From: Lumnitzera littorea
Lineage: Eukaryota > Streptophyta > Magnoliopsida > Myrtales > Combretaceae
DNA length: 64,000 bases
Reading direction: 5' to 3'
Assembly: GCA_024138015.1 (NCBI GenBank)
Contig: JAMXBB010000003.1
Location: forward strand, 30,602,392 to 30,666,391
A program made the position numbers and the translations under genes. Of the stretch, positions 35,286-48,099 are shown in pieces. The notes under the pieces are model-generated. The model saw nothing but the letters and a program-made list of their open reading frames with translations, had not been told where the DNA came from and made no database searches. Each line of letters starts with the position of its first letter. Position 1 is the stretch's first letter.

Positions 35286-38021
35286 TGTATTTTAGAGTAC
35301 TATTTTAAAGTATTCGAAAATTTAAGATTGTGTATGATTGTGCTTGTAGATGGTTACATGCATGTGCTTATATGTATTCGGCTTTGTATTGAAATCTATG
35401 TTATGTTTGGTGTTTGTTGTCAATTGAATGGTATGAAATTATTTGATCACCTTAAATCATACTTAATCATAACCAACCTAAATACTTTAATTAGTCATGC
35501 ATTACAAACTTTTAAGAGACTACTAGGATTCTCCAATCGAACACTGATACCTTTAAAAAAGATAGTGTTGGATAGCATAATGGTTTTTTCTTCATCTTTA
35601 GTTGAACTAAATGACATGAGAAGAGGTTGTACTAAAGATGAGGGCAATAGTTTGAAAGATAGTCATGGGGGGCATAGTATTTCCATTACATAAACTTGGA
35701 TTTGGTTGTGAACTATTATATAAACATGAAAACTTCTTAACTCGGATTAGAGTAGGTGGAATTACTTTAATTTAACAACGGATCGGACTATGTTGTGTGA
35801 TTGCATTTACTCGTTACATGGCATATAATTAATTGTTTGATATTCTTGTTTGTGTTTATTATGAATTTATAAGTCTCCAACCTAAATTACGGAGTTGTGG
35901 TTACTCGTACTCTTATAGACTTTCTTGCGAATTCTGACTAATATGCTGCGATATAATTATCTTGAGGTCAGTTTCTTTTTGAAGTTATGAGGAGTGAGGA
36001 TTAATTGGCTATATGAACGAGTTTTTTAATGTCTTGTTAGTACTTTTAGGTTTATGAACTGGTATAGTGATATGTTCATTAACAGACTACCGTAGTATGT
36101 TTAATTTCTTGGGATTATAAGACAATATGATGTAATTATGTATATATGACTTAAGATTCTAGTTTTTATGTAAATTTTAACATAAATTTTAATTGAACTA
36201 TTTACTTCAAAGCAAGAAATCATAGACACTTCATGTAAATTTTATTTATAATAGAAACTGTGAAGTTAATTATTATCATAAGTTGGTTGGTTTACATAAC
36301 GAAATTATTGCAACTCTACGACTTTTAGGTGTAACAGTTAAGGTGCAACAGTTAAGGTGCATGCTATAATTTGTAAGTCTTACATTTGAAACCAGGATGA
36401 GGAATTCTGCCTTATATAAAGTTGCTAGAGTATGGTTAATCTTTGGATTTGAAATCAGTGCTTATATACCTGGTATTGATCATAATTCACAAGAACATTT
36501 TATAGTCTTAACAAGAGGTGAAGGGTTAAGGATTTATCTGGTGTGAGATATTATATTGTTCGAGAAACCCTAGATGCTGTCGATGTAAGGGATCGTTATT
36601 CCATTATCATTTTGTACAAAATTATGTTGCATTTACTGCATGCAACATTAATACAAAGTTAATGTGTATCGCCATGTAATAAATGCTAATGCGATTTTAT
36701 TATGGTATTTGTATAACTAATTTAATATAATTATTACTTGTATAATATTTATTAATTTTTATAATAAATACGTAAATTTCTTATCTTTTATTGTGTTGAC
36801 TTGTTGCAAAATCCTTCATACATATTTATATTTCCTTCCCATTTACATGTTTGATATTGATCTTGACGAACTTGCGCAAGATTTAATTGACTCGTATTGA
36901 CTGATCCGCTCTCTCTTTGGGAGATGACTAGTCAGCAAAATGTTATTTTCAGTACATTAATACTTGCCTGCTGTATCTATCCTTATCCAATAAGTAACAT
37001 AATCCTACTTGTCCACTGGCTCACGCAATTTTGCCCACAAATCTCGTTTGCTTTAGTAACAAGTAATTATTAGAATATAGACACGTGTGTATCCCACAAA
37101 TTTTCATGTATAAAATTTTTATACATACTAATACTGTTTTGAAAAAAAGAAAAATTAAATATAATCTATTTCATTCAAAAGATTAGTATTCTTTGCCATT
37201 AAACTATAAAAATCTTAATATATGCAATACGTATTGGAAAGTGTAAAAGGTTTTATTGTAGTATATTTAATAAGTACTTCAAGATATTCTTTAATGCAGG
37301 GGTCAATAATAATGTCGAAGGAATTTTACAATATTCTAAGCATAGAGAAATTTCACACGTTAAGGCAAATCCTAGAATAAGGAGCATGGTAGATGGTGAT
37401 CAAAAGCAATGAAGGATCAAACTTTCAATTTACTTAATGCCCAAAAAAAAAAAAAAATTCTATTTAATTCACACTTTTAGCATAACACTAAGTAATATCT
37501 ATAATCCAGCTGGAATATTTTCGTCCTTCCATAGGAAAGAATGACAATGATATATGCCCGAATCTTTATTTTTTGTTATTGTCATTGTTAATTTACAAAA
37601 AGAAAAAAAAAGAAAAGAGTGTATTTCTATTTGGTAGGTGAATTAACGTGGCCGCTTCCTTGGTGTTGAGTATCCATATTTCTTCTTTACTTTGCTTGTC
37701 AACTATGTTCATTGCCCTATACCATTAAGTCTCCACTTCCTTAGCCTCGAGTCATAACTCATTGTTTATTAATAACCTTTAAAATATCTGTAAACCCTCG
37801 AAGGATTAAAGAATCTTCTTTTTTTTTTTTTTTTATAACTTTCTTAAACCATTTAACTTTGAAAAAATAGAACTATATGTTTTAGTAGTTTGGTGAGAGC
37901 AAGCTAGCTATTATTGCAATGACGTCCTTGCTGCAGTATGCCTCCACTTTATATGTAGGATAAAAAAGAAAGGTAAATTGTAAATATATCTTTCAAACCG
38001 TGGTTAGGTACGCATAAGTTT
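35286..38021. other. Intergenic, no gene seen
   Basis: AT-rich. The open frame at 35268-35693 (141 residues, MGLILYCILEYYFKVFENL) is the longest in this stretch. It has no motif I recognise, starts inside the tandem duplication and is probably chance. Confidence 0.6.
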
Positions 38022-38225
38022 TATAAATCTAAAAAAGTGTAAATTTCTTTTTTTTTTTTTTATAAGATCATTTTTTTTATAAATCTAAGAAAGTGTAAAT
38101 TTTTTTTTTATAACTTTTAAAAAAGTGGACATTCATCTTTTTTAATATATATAAGATCATTTTTTATAAATCTAAAAAAGTGTAAATTTCTTTTTTTTTT
38201 TAATATATATAACTTTAAAAAAAAT
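38022..38225. repeat. Short tandem repeat around tataaatctaaaaaagtg
   Basis: The words ttataaatctaaaaaagtgt and aaattt with poly-T and tataagatcattttt recur three times (about 38022, 38078, 38165). Confidence 0.8.
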
Positions 38226-39690
38226 GTAAATGATTTATGGGTGTATTTGCAATAGGATAGGTATGAAACTTACATGTTTAATCCAACTTTGTGCTACATT
38301 TATATGTATATATACGTGCTTTTGATAGGGAAAAAAAAAAACTTGGAAATGAATAATATATATAAGATCATTTGAGTGATAATTCATGAAAATGGACCAA
38401 ATTCAAGTATAAAGCTACTCCAACATGGTGAATATTTGAAGCCCATGCATTTAGGTGAAGTTGTGGTAAGACACTCTATAATAATAATTTCATTGTAACC
38501 TTATTCCTTAAGAAGTTATTGCAATATTTAGTTGTATATTAAAGCTGCACGGAAACTCTATTAAAAAAAATATTTAATAGTTATTGGTTACCCAAATTTA
38601 TACGTAGGGAGGTTGATCTTTATTCTTCAAAATACCCTCATTAGAATCAAAATCAGAAGATGACAACTCTCAATAATAAATACATCAAGACCAGGGCCTA
38701 CGTTGAAATTCATAAAATGAAAGCCGTGTTCACATTCAATTCCAACAGCCCATTCCCATGTTCAGCTCCATTAATAATGAAGGCAAGCCCTCCAAGTCCA
38801 GCAAGAAGCCTACACGCCCAGCCACGTTCAGCCCGTCTATACTATACAACTCCATATTGCAGGTCTTCATGCACATAAAACACGTCTGTTGGATAATTAC
38901 GAATCAAATTTAAATAGGTTTTATTCACTTTAATATTACAGATATAGATATGAATAAGAGCATATTCACGAAACATACAGGTCCTTTTATTTTATTTTCT
39001 CGTGAAAGATATAGATGGATCGCTTCTTTCCCTCTTGTTTCTATAGCAATCACGTTTATTGTTATTTTTTATGTTGCACATTTATTAATTATGAATTAAA
39101 TAGTTTTGCAGGATGAAGTATGGTTTGATGTATTATTTTCATTTTGGATCTTTTATATGTTATTTTTTCAATTATTTGAATGTTTCTATTATTCAATTTT
39201 CATGATTTATGAATATGCCATTAAGCTTGTGATTGTTTTTTTATTTTCTGTAAATTAGAATCTAAAAGACTTGCATATAAAAATTGGAATGGCTTTATTT
39301 TAATTGTAATATGGATATATATTATGTGCATATTAGTGTATATTTAAAATTAATGCAGTTAATGTAATTAAAATTGATTATTTTGATATAAGGATATGCA
39401 AGAAAATTAATATTAATTACAGTATTTAGATTTGTGAAAGGAACTTATTAATTATAGTAAAAAATAGGGAATGATGATTCTCAAGTGTGATGCTAATATA
39501 AATAGACATGGATGAGAGCCGAAGTTAATAGAATTATCGATAAAATCTCATCTGGATTTTAATGAAATCGATTTAATTTTATTTATTTAAATCTTATTCG
39601 CTAAATTTAAAATTTATTTAATTATTTAAATTTAAAATAATATAAATTAAAGATGAGTTGTAGAATAGTAATGATCCGTTTAAAAAAAAA
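38226..39690. other. Intergenic upstream of the CHY/RING gene
   Basis: No gene recognised. 38660-38878 is open for 72 codons with no known motif. 39590-39650 is A/T only in long runs. Confidence 0.55.
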
Positions 39691-40049
39691 ATCGCAGAAA
39701 AATCCGCGATGTCTCCGTCCTTAAAACACATCAATCACTGTTTAAAGATATTTTTAAAAGCAACTTTAATACCACCATTATTGCATGGTCGGCCGTCAAA
39801 TGCTCCCACTTATTGCCGCGTCATCGTCCCTATGCAACACCAACAATGACTGGCGACAAACCCTTTCATCGAAAATGACAAAACCACAAAAAACGGTTAG
39901 TTTACTTATTTTCCTTTCTATCTTCCCTCTGTTACCTCATGGTCCAAAATGTCAACATTTTGATATATACACCCTCAAATCAGTCCCCACTAAATAGAGT
40001 AGAGGAAGAAGAAGAAGAGGACGAGGAGATCCCAAAACTTCGTTCTTCC
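39691..40049 (+). promoter_or_regulatory. Likely promoter and 5' leader of the CHY/RING gene
   Basis: Last 360 bp before the chosen start codon. A TATA-like gatatatacacc lies at 39961-39972, and a purine-rich leader (gaagaagaagaagaggac, 40007-40024) follows, as in many plant 5' leaders. An in-frame ATG at 39939 would add 37 residues, but it lies upstream of the TATA-like site. Inference only. Confidence 0.4.
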
Positions 40050-40177
40050 ATGGAAGTTGACATGAAGAGTCCTGTTTACTTAATCAATGAAAAAGATGAT
40101 TGTCTTTTGATAGACTGTGGAATTGGACAATTTGGGTATTTTTCCTTTTCCTTTTTACTGTGAATTCATTTTGTGAG

Positions 40178-40214
<37 letters not shown>

Positions 40215-43089
40215 TTGGTTGTTTGATTTCTTGGTTGACGAAGGTGTTCGCATTATAGAAGAAGGTGTAAGATCAGAGCACCTTGTTGTGATGAGATATT
40301 TGATTGCAGGCATTGCCATAATGAATCAAAGGTTTTTCATTATTTCTTTTATTTCGCAGGCATATTATTTATTTATTTTGCATTTTTTTTAAAAGATTTA
40401 ACTTTGATGTTTTAATCGATAGAATTCCATGGACATCAATCCTCGTGATCACCATGATATTCCTCGTCATGATCTAAAGAGGGTAAGTAAAGTTCTGGTT
40501 CTTCTTCTTATTTGTTCACCTTATTTCATTAAGTTTTTTTATGTATCCTTTTTACTCTCTCTCTCTCTCTCTCTTTTTCTTTTTCTTTTCTTTTTTTTTT
40601 TTTTTGTTTGGGGGGGGGGGGGGGGGTGGTGGTTCTGTTATGGATTGTTTTTTGTTTTTGTTTCTTTTTTTCTTCTTTTGTGAATGAAGACAGGGGAGTA
40701 GAAGATCATCTATGTCTTTCACAGAATATTTTCTTTTCTTTCTTTTTTTTTTTTTGTTTTTGTTTTGGACTTATTGCTTGGTAAATTAGTCGAAAAGGAA
40801 AGCCAGTAGAACTAGAGGGAAAGGAGAGAAGAGAGGAAGTGGGGAAAATGTTTCGCTTCTTAAGTTTTGGTAAAATGATCAAGAGGAAATTACGAGAAGT
40901 AAAATTATCGATTGTTTTCACCTTCTTTGCGGTTCAAAAATTATGGAGACGGGTTCGTGTTAATAGCTGCTTCAAGGCACTCGTTAATTGCTGTAGTACA
41001 CAAACAATAAAACTGGCAGCTAAAACAAACCTTTGAGGCCACTTAACGCGTGCTTTAGAGCAACCATTAGCAAAATCATATTCTTAAAATTATTATTTGT
41101 TTAGGCATCTTAAGTTGCATAGGTATTTCATACAATAGAAATAAAAGCTATACTTTCTTTGGAAGGTATAGCATCATAGTTTTTTCCTTCAGCTGGACAA
41201 ATCAGGCAAAACTTGTTATGCTTGTTAGGTTCTGTTTCTCATGATAATGCCTGAAAACTCATATGCTATTGTTTGATTTCCATAACAGGTAATCTGCTCC
41301 TTATGCAATACTGAACAAGATGTGAGTTCGTCTTTGCTCCTGCATCAGCTTAAGCATTCTGTTGTTCAAACAATGTGGTTAATCAGTTCCCCAATGTGGT
41401 AGCAGGTTCAACAGAAATGCATTAATTGTGGAGTTATCATGGGGAAGTACTATTGCTCAAAATGCAAGTTCTTCGATGATGATGTGAGCAGAGTAATCAA
41501 ATTAGAATCTAGATCTGAATGAAACAGATTTCAATACATGAACGATGTTGATGAGACGCTTTCTTTTGATAGGTTTCGAAGAATCAATACCATTGTGATG
41601 AATGTGGCATCTGCAGGTCCGAACTTTATTCACCCTTCCTTATGCTTTTGAAATATTTTGCATCTTATCAAACTATGTATTGTGCAAATGCAGAATTGGG
41701 GGTCAAGAAAACTTTTTTCACTGCAAAACATGTGGTAAAGACATCTTTCAGTCAGTCAATTATTTAACATCTCTTTGGTGGCTGTGCATTCTCTAAATTA
41801 AGCTGCATTCCTTTGCTTCAGGATGTTGTTATTCAATAATATTGAAGGATTCACACAAATGTGTGGAAAGAGCAATGCATCAAAATTGCCCTGTTTGCTT
41901 TGAGGTGGGTACAGATAATTATGTCATTACATATATATGTACAATAAAGACATATAATCTCGTTCTGGTTTTTATGGTTTCGTGCAGTATCTTTTTGATA
42001 CCATGAAAGATATTACTGTCCTGCCATGTGGCCATACTATTCATTTGGAATGTGTGAGAGAAATGGAGCAACATTTCCAGTAAGTATCTATTAGCAGAAG
42101 GTTAACGGTTGTTTAGTTTCTACATGTGTAAGGTTTGATCTATTGATGTGTTAGTCTCGCACGAAACATTTCCCATGCTTTTTGCGACATTTTGTTATAA
42201 TTGAAGCCTTTGACTTTGTCAAACATTTTAAGATGTTGCCATTACTAGTGAATTGTAATGGCAAGAGATGATTGGAGGTAAAAGTTGCAGTTTTCTATGG
42301 CTAATGGTGGTGGTCAACTCTCAAAAAGAAAATGTCAAATGAAAATGGAGAAAATGATTTTCATTTTTTAAAAAGGAAAAATTATTTTTCTCATATTCTA
42401 TCAATATTTAATGTAGTTTTTAACAACCACCACCACTTGTAGCTGGGTATTATCATCACCTTCCACCAACATTTATGTCTAAAAGCCACTAGTACATACA
42501 GCCCTACGTGATAATTATGATAGTATTTGCCCATTGCAAAAGTTTGATTATAGGGAAAAAACAAAAAATCTGCAAAATAATTCATGTGAAACAAAAACAC
42601 TCTTAAGAAAAGAAGATTCTTCTTCAGTTTTCCACTGTGATCAATAAATTTGTTAGTGACACCTTATGTTGTCTCTCCAGGTACTCCTGTCCTGTTTGCT
42701 CGAAATCATTCTGCGATATGTCCCGTGTTTGGGAGAAATTAGACCATGAGGTACTCCTATATAAAGAACATGTAATATAATCGCTCATGCTCTTGTTCAT
42801 GACTGTTAGCTATGCGGAAAATTTCAGGTTGCTTCAACACCAATGCCTCAGATATATCAAAACAAAATGGTAAGGAGTTGGTACCTGCAGGACTGCCTTT
42901 TAGTGCAATTAATATGTTATGTAATACAAAACGGGTATATGCCAGGTATGGATACTCTGCAATGACTGCGGGGAAACAACAGAAGTAAAATTTCATATCC
43001 TAGGACACAAGTGCTTGAAATGCAATTCCTACAACACCCGACAGACACGCGGACAGTCAGCTTCTTGCACATCAAATATTGAGGAATGA
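40050..43089 (+). CDS. CHYR1: CHY/CTCHY/RING zinc-finger E3 ubiquitin ligase, RZPF34/CHYR1 type
   Basis: Spliced protein of 286 residues from 12 exons: 40050-40135, 40244-40331, 40423-40482, 41289-41321, 41406-41483, 41573-41616, 41694-41734, 41822-41904, 41988-42079, 42681-42750, 42828-42869, 42946-43089. All introns are GT-AG and the phases match. Domains: CHY zinc finger about 30-109 (C30, H32, C37, then [14 protein letters not shown]); CTCHY finger about 110-160 ([23 protein letters not shown]); RING-H2 166-208 ([17 protein letters not shown]); C-terminal zinc ribbon C244/C247/C262/C265. Known family role: these ligases ubiquitinate regulators of drought, abscisic-acid and defence responses (Arabidopsis RZPF34/CHYR1 and MIEL1). 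The wording [20 protein letters not shown] is closer to RZPF34 than to MIEL1. Start: ATG at 40050 in a good ccATGG context. The N-terminal 28 residues are not conserved, so the start is the least certain part. No defect seen. Confidence 0.93.
40183..40210. repeat. (AT)n microsatellite in intron 1 of the CHY/RING gene
   Basis: About 14 AT units between exon 1 and exon 2. Confidence 0.95.
40554..40626. repeat. (CT)n, poly-T and a 17-G run in intron 3 of the CHY/RING gene
   Basis: CT dinucleotides at 40554-40574, T-rich to 40609, then 17 consecutive G (40610-40626) followed by tggtgg. Confidence 0.95.
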
Positions 43090-44607
43090 TGGTATTGGTA
43101 TCCTGGCTTCTGAAAGATGTGGAGAGAGAGTACTTCTCCAACAGCAGCAGTAGGAATAGGAGATTTGCAGGAGATATTTCGGTCCTAAAGCCCTTGAAGA
43201 TTTGCAGTAACATGCATTCCTTCGTTCTTTGCTTAATCATATGCTCCTTTTAGTTGCATATCGTGGAGTCTTGTTGTATAAAAGCTGATTTGTACCATCA
43301 AGTGGCTCGACGATAAACTTGCAGCCTTTTCTTTTTAGTTACTCTCTGTTCCTTGTCTGTGTATCGGTTGACAGCTCTTACCTCTTATTGAGGTGTGATG
43401 GAATACAAACTATTTCGTAACCAAATTCTAATATTTATTCAAATCTTCTGGGGTTCAATCATGTGAAACAAGAAGTTGGACGAGTTAGTAAAAGGGTAGC
43501 GACTAGCGATAGTTTTCTTATAACCATACTCCTCCATATGACAAACGCATGAAGACTTCTTGCAAACATTATTTGGAAACAAAGGATATATAAATATAAA
43601 ATACATTTTTTAAAATAATATTTTGTGTAGATTCTTTTATTGAAGCACATGCATTGTGGACACATTGTGGGTGCATACTATTCTAGTAGTTGTCCAAATG
43701 GCATTTGCTGTTCCGTGAGATCTCCCGTCCATCTCTTTGGAAATTGTTCTGAATTACCAACTTCCATATCGCTTTGACATAAATAAATTTTCAATTCCAT
43801 CCTCTAGTTTTTCTGTTCCATGTTTGTAAGAAAATTGTTGGGACTTATTGTAAGCTTTTCTTATTGCACATTTAATATGTAGGAACTAGTCTAGAATAGA
43901 ATTGCAATCTAGGGTTTCCATCTCCTTTCCCACATTTGAAATTGGCATTAGAAGGTAGAGTTGCAATTTCTCAGAATCAAGGATATGGAGGAATTCGATT
44001 CAGCTTTAAAAGGGTGGAATTGTGATCTCATATCGATCATTAATTGAATTACTTATTCAACAATTAACCTAATTACAAAATCCAATAATTAATTATGTTT
44101 TTAACTAATTTACTATATACATACATTTCATTCCTTTTTATTCTGTAGATATTTTTAAATATAAAATAAATTTACCATTTAAAGGTTGATTTTATTCCGT
44201 ATACTGTTTTTGTATACAAAACATGATATTAGACTCTTGCTAGATTGTGTATCAATGATTCCATAATTTCTCTACTCCATTCTTTAGCCCTCCTTTTGAA
44301 CGAATCAGTCTTAAAGATGATGTTGTTATTGTCTTACTGGCAAACTCTTTTTAACTAACTTATGAAACCTTAGTTGCGGCAACCTCATTAGGTGAAACTT
44401 TACTTTAACTTTTTTTTTTTAATTTTTTATTTATCCCAGAGCTCATTAGTTAAAACTCAAAGGGCCTTGATCCGGCACTTTCCATCCAACAAGTGGGGCA
44501 TGTTTTTTAGTAGGCATTGATGTTTTTAGGTGATGAATAAATTATGCTTTATGTATCTTTTCATGCTTATATCAACATCACATAATCTTTGAAGATTTAA
44601 CCATCCG
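43090..44607. other. 3' flank of the CHY/RING gene and intergenic
   Basis: The first ~250 bp should be 3' UTR. No clear polyadenylation signal stands out. The rest is AT-rich with no recognised gene. Confidence 0.6.
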
Positions 44608-44775
44608 TTGAAATTTTAATTAAAGTCCTCAATATACACCGAGGTTTAGATTAAAAAAAAAAAAGTATACGTAGAGGTTTTATAATAGAAGTTTATTGAG
44701 AACTATTTGCATTTGTATCGTGATATAAATTTCTTGTAAGGTTTTATTGTTATTTTTTTTACTAGGCTAATGATA
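44608..44775 (+). repeat. Dispersed repeat, copy 1
   Basis: About 165 bp matching 61537-61718 in the same orientation: gaaattttaattaa.gtcct, aatatacaccgagg, poly-A, gaggttttataatagaag, atcgtgatataaatttctt, aaggttttat. Origin not identified. It ends at the start of the D LTR. Confidence 0.85.
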
Positions 44776-44780
44776 GTGTG

Positions 44781-45277
44781 TGTTGACAGGACACTCTAGG
44801 CATGGACCCCTCAGGTTCGACCAGATCCGCCAGGCCTCGCTATCCCAAGCTCACCTCCATAGGCCTCGAGCCTAAGCTTGAACCGCTCGGGCCTATGAAG
44901 CACTACAACGGTTATAATTTATAAGATAAGGATAAAACGACTACGTCTTGAATATTAGGAACATATCGGGCATGATAGCCCCTACTCTCTATACTTTCAA
45001 GAGAAGATCTCTCCTCCCAATTGATTGATCTTCAACTGCCAGCTTCACTTTGCTATAAATACTATGCCATTGCTCAATAGTAACCCTCTTTACATACTTT
45101 GCATTCTAAGCCTAAATATTATCCAAGTGTATTCTATGCTCACAAGAGCCTACTGTTAACTTAAGCATCGAAGTGGCCATATTGAACAACCCCCCAGCGT
45201 CCTCTCATTATGTGTTATTTTGTAAGTCCAATACGTACAGACCTCAATCGACTACCAGCAAGAACTGAGAAACAACA
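44781..45277 (+). repeat. Element D 5' LTR (Ty3/gypsy)
   Basis: About 497 bp from tgttgacagg to aaacaaca, with a TATA box tataaata (45054-45061) in gctataaatactatgcc. Directly after it lies the PBS-like tggcatcatctgtgggaa (45280-45297), two transitions from TGGCGCCGTCTGTGGGAA, which is typical of a group of plant gypsy elements. The matching 3' LTR is not in the window. Confidence 0.78.
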
Positions 45278-45364
45278 TTTGGCATCATCTGTGGGAATAA
45301 GAATTCCTACACTTGAAATCTTAAACACACCAAACACATAACTCACATCAAGCCTTTTGACATC

Positions 45365-45827
45365 ATGTCTCAGTACAACAAGTAAGGAAATCAACAATTG
45401 GTGAACAACCAACTTGAGGGCAATCAACCTCTCCCAAGAGCTGTGTTAGAAGAATGCTTGGAGCACATGGAGTGCCTGGTTGAGCAATATGCTTAGTAGA
45501 ACAAGGTGCTCTATGCTCACCTGGACAAAGCGAAGCGTTGCAGCATACAAACTCACCACCCCAAAGCATCAAATGCCCATACTGGGCAGGATAACATCCA
45601 GTAGTAGCAATAGAATGGAAGGGATCAGCAACTCGATCTTTCATTGCATGAGCAGCCAGTAGGGTTTGCAGCTACTCGTGATCGAGCTTTGGTTGGTAAT
45701 GAGTAAGAAGCCGATTCGTAGGCAGTCTAAGCTCATTTGGCTACACAACAAGCTCATTTGACAAACGATGCCGACTTGAACAAGGTCTGTACAATGGTAA
45801 GGCGACTCTTTGAGCAGTAGGGGACTT
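45365..45827 (+). pseudogene. Element D gag start, decayed
   Basis: ATG at 45365, 70 bp beyond the PBS, opens MSQYNK followed by a stop. The frame then reads on through about ten stops with sensible gag-like composition (LPRAVLEECLEHMECLVEQYA, KVLYAHLDKAKRCSIQTH, ASNAHTGQD). Most stops are TAG or TAA where CAG or CAA would fit the Gln-rich context. The B2 LTR starts at 45828 and cuts the reading frame. Confidence 0.65.
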
Positions 45828-46946
45828 TGTTGCGAACTGTGACCAAGAACAGATAAGACCAGTCGTTAGATGGGTCCAAGCTTGCAGAAAGCTCGAAAAA
45901 GGATTAATGGAGAAGGTGCAAAAGGGGAAAATGAAGAATGAAACAGTAAGCAAAACCTATGAACAACTCTAGAGGATATGACGCACCAATGGAATTTCCG
46001 AGGACTTATAGCACAATTCAATATGACGTACGAATTGGTCCAGTGAGGTTATTTGCCACCTAACCTTACTTAAGAGAAATGATAAGAGTGTTGCTGAGAG
46101 TAAACAAACAGTATTTATGCAAGGAAGAAAAATACTAAAAAATGTATGGGTCCAAGCTTGCAGAAAGCTCGAAAAAGGATTAATGGAGAAGGTGCAAAAG
46201 GGGAAAATGAAGAATAAAACAATAAGGAAAACCCATGAACAACTCTAGAGGATATGACGTACCAATAGAATTTTCGAGGACTCATAGCACAATTCGATAT
46301 GACGTACGAATTGGTCCAGTAAGGTTATTTGTCACCTAACCTTACTTAAGAGAAATGATAAGAGTGTTGCTGAGAGTAAACAAACAGTATTTATGTAAGG
46401 AAGAAAAATACTCAAAAATGTATTAAGAATGATTTGATGTTTACGGTTACAAGTACAAGGGTATTTATACTCATAAGCTAAAGTAACTTGCTTAAAAAGG
46501 AAAAAACTAAAAGGCCATTTCCTAAGGAAGTAAAATTAGGATACAAAAGGGTAAAAATGAATATATAAAAAAAACAATCATTGGTATACATGATACTGTA
46601 CAGTGGCGATGCTACAATGGCAAGGTTGTTAAAAGATACAGGCAAAAAAGTATGGACGATTGGCTTGCCCGAGCAAGGATGACTTTATTAGTCCAGAGTC
46701 TCTCTTTTTCGGCTTTTCGGCAAGGAATATGCTGAGTAATTGGTCGGCTCAAGCGCAAGAGAGTAACCTTCTATTTAGCACACTATAGAAAGATGGGTGG
46801 TCATACAAATCAACATGAAGGGAGACTCGACAAGGAGGTACTCAACCTCGGTAAGGGTCGGTTAGAACAGAAAAATTCATTTGGTCAATCCCTCTAGTCC
46901 TCGGGCTCAGCTGTAGGTTAGGGGTTCGGAGCCCTAATTCCCATCA
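45828..46946 (-). repeat. B2 3' LTR with internal duplication
   Basis: 1119 bp from tgttgcgaactg to cccatca. The excess over the 810-bp right LTR is explained by a 276-bp tandem duplication at 45871-46422. Purines next to it (rc of ttccctctagg, 46947-46957) mark the polypurine tract. Confidence 0.88.
45871..46422. repeat. 276-bp tandem duplication in the B2 LTR
   Basis: 45871-46146 and 46147-46422 both start tgggtccaagcttgcagaaa and match with only a handful of changes (for example agcaaaacctatg / aggaaaacccatg). Confidence 0.93.
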
Positions 46947-46949
46947 TTC

Positions 46950-48000
46950 CCTCTAGGTTGTTTTGTATTTGGGATCAAATTTGAATGGTCTTCATACAAT
47001 TCTCCATCAGGATGATATGGATTAAGGTTGGCAATGTTGAAAGTGTCCGAAACTCGAAAGCCTTCACGCAATTCCAATTTATAGGTATTATCATTTATCT
47101 TCTAGAAGATTTTGAAAGGTCATTCTGCTTTTATAAATAATTTGTTCTTCCTCTTACTCGGGAACCGTTCCTTGTTGAGGTATAGCCATACTAAGTTTCC
47201 TGGATGAAATTGTTTGGCCGTTCGACCCTTGGTCTTTTCTCGCAGTCTTTTAACAACTTAGTTGATGTATCAAGTGACTTTGTCATAGATGTGCTAAAGA
47301 GATTGTGTTTTGGCCGATGTGTCAAGGTATTCTTACACGGGTAGTAGTATAGGGGCATGGTCGAGGGGCAACTCGAGATTAAACCCATAGACTACCTTAA
47401 AGGGAGGTTGCTTGATGGTATCATATACTATTCAATTATAGGCGAACTCGACTACTGGTAGGCCAACGTCCCAATTAGCCAAGTTTTTACCTACTGTAAC
47501 TTAGAGCAGTAACCCTAAAGTACGATTAATTACCTCTGTTTGGCTATCAGTTTGGGGGTGATATGAGCTACTAAAGAGTAATTTGGTTCTCAGTTGATGC
47601 CATAGAGTTATCTAGAAGTGGCTCAAGAATTTCGCATCTCTATTGGAGACTACACTTCTCGGCACGTCGTATATTTGCACAATCTCTTGTAAGAAAAGAG
47701 ACACAATAGCCGAAGTATCGTTAGTTTTAGTGTAGGGCACGAAGTATGCCATCTTATTGAACCTAGCCACAACGACCATTACAAAATCTTTGCTTCGGGT
47801 AGTTTACGGTAGTCTAAGGATAAAATCCATGCTCAATTCAATCCACAGTCTTGTTGGAACAAGTAAGGGCATTACTCTCCCTTGCTCGACTCGACATTTA
47901 GCCTTTTTGCATACGATACAACTTTCGAAAACTCGATGCATATCTCTCCTCATACTCGGCTAAAAGAAGCGGTCATTCAATAGTTCACAGGTCTTCCTTT
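46950..48000 (-). pseudogene. B2 integrase remnant
   Basis: Aligns along its length with B1 3840-4870. Short minus-strand frames show the integrase C-terminal end (47191-47388: KTKSLDTSTKLLKDC) and, near 47620-47660, the VVSNRDAKFL-like segment with the catalytic Asp changed to Asn. Many stops. Confidence 0.75.
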
Positions 48001-48099
48001 CTCTAAAATGTCCAGAGAGACCTCTACCGTAGGCTTCCCTAATTAGTAGCTCCTTTAGTGAGCAATTCGACACGCATAATTTTCTTTCTTGAAACAAGT

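Noticed and set aside
35268..35693. 141-codon open frame on the plus strand
   Set aside because: No known motif, starts inside a tandem duplication, ordinary intergenic base use. Kept as unassigned.
41433..41435. Ile at residue 100 of the CHY finger ([10 protein letters not shown]) where a Cys could be expected
   Set aside because: From memory of the family this position varies (Asn in MIEL1 proteins), so it is not a zinc ligand and its loss is not a defect.
45363..45644. 93-codon minus-strand frame
   Set aside because: It is antisense to the D gag, whose own frame fits an LTR and primer binding site on the plus strand.
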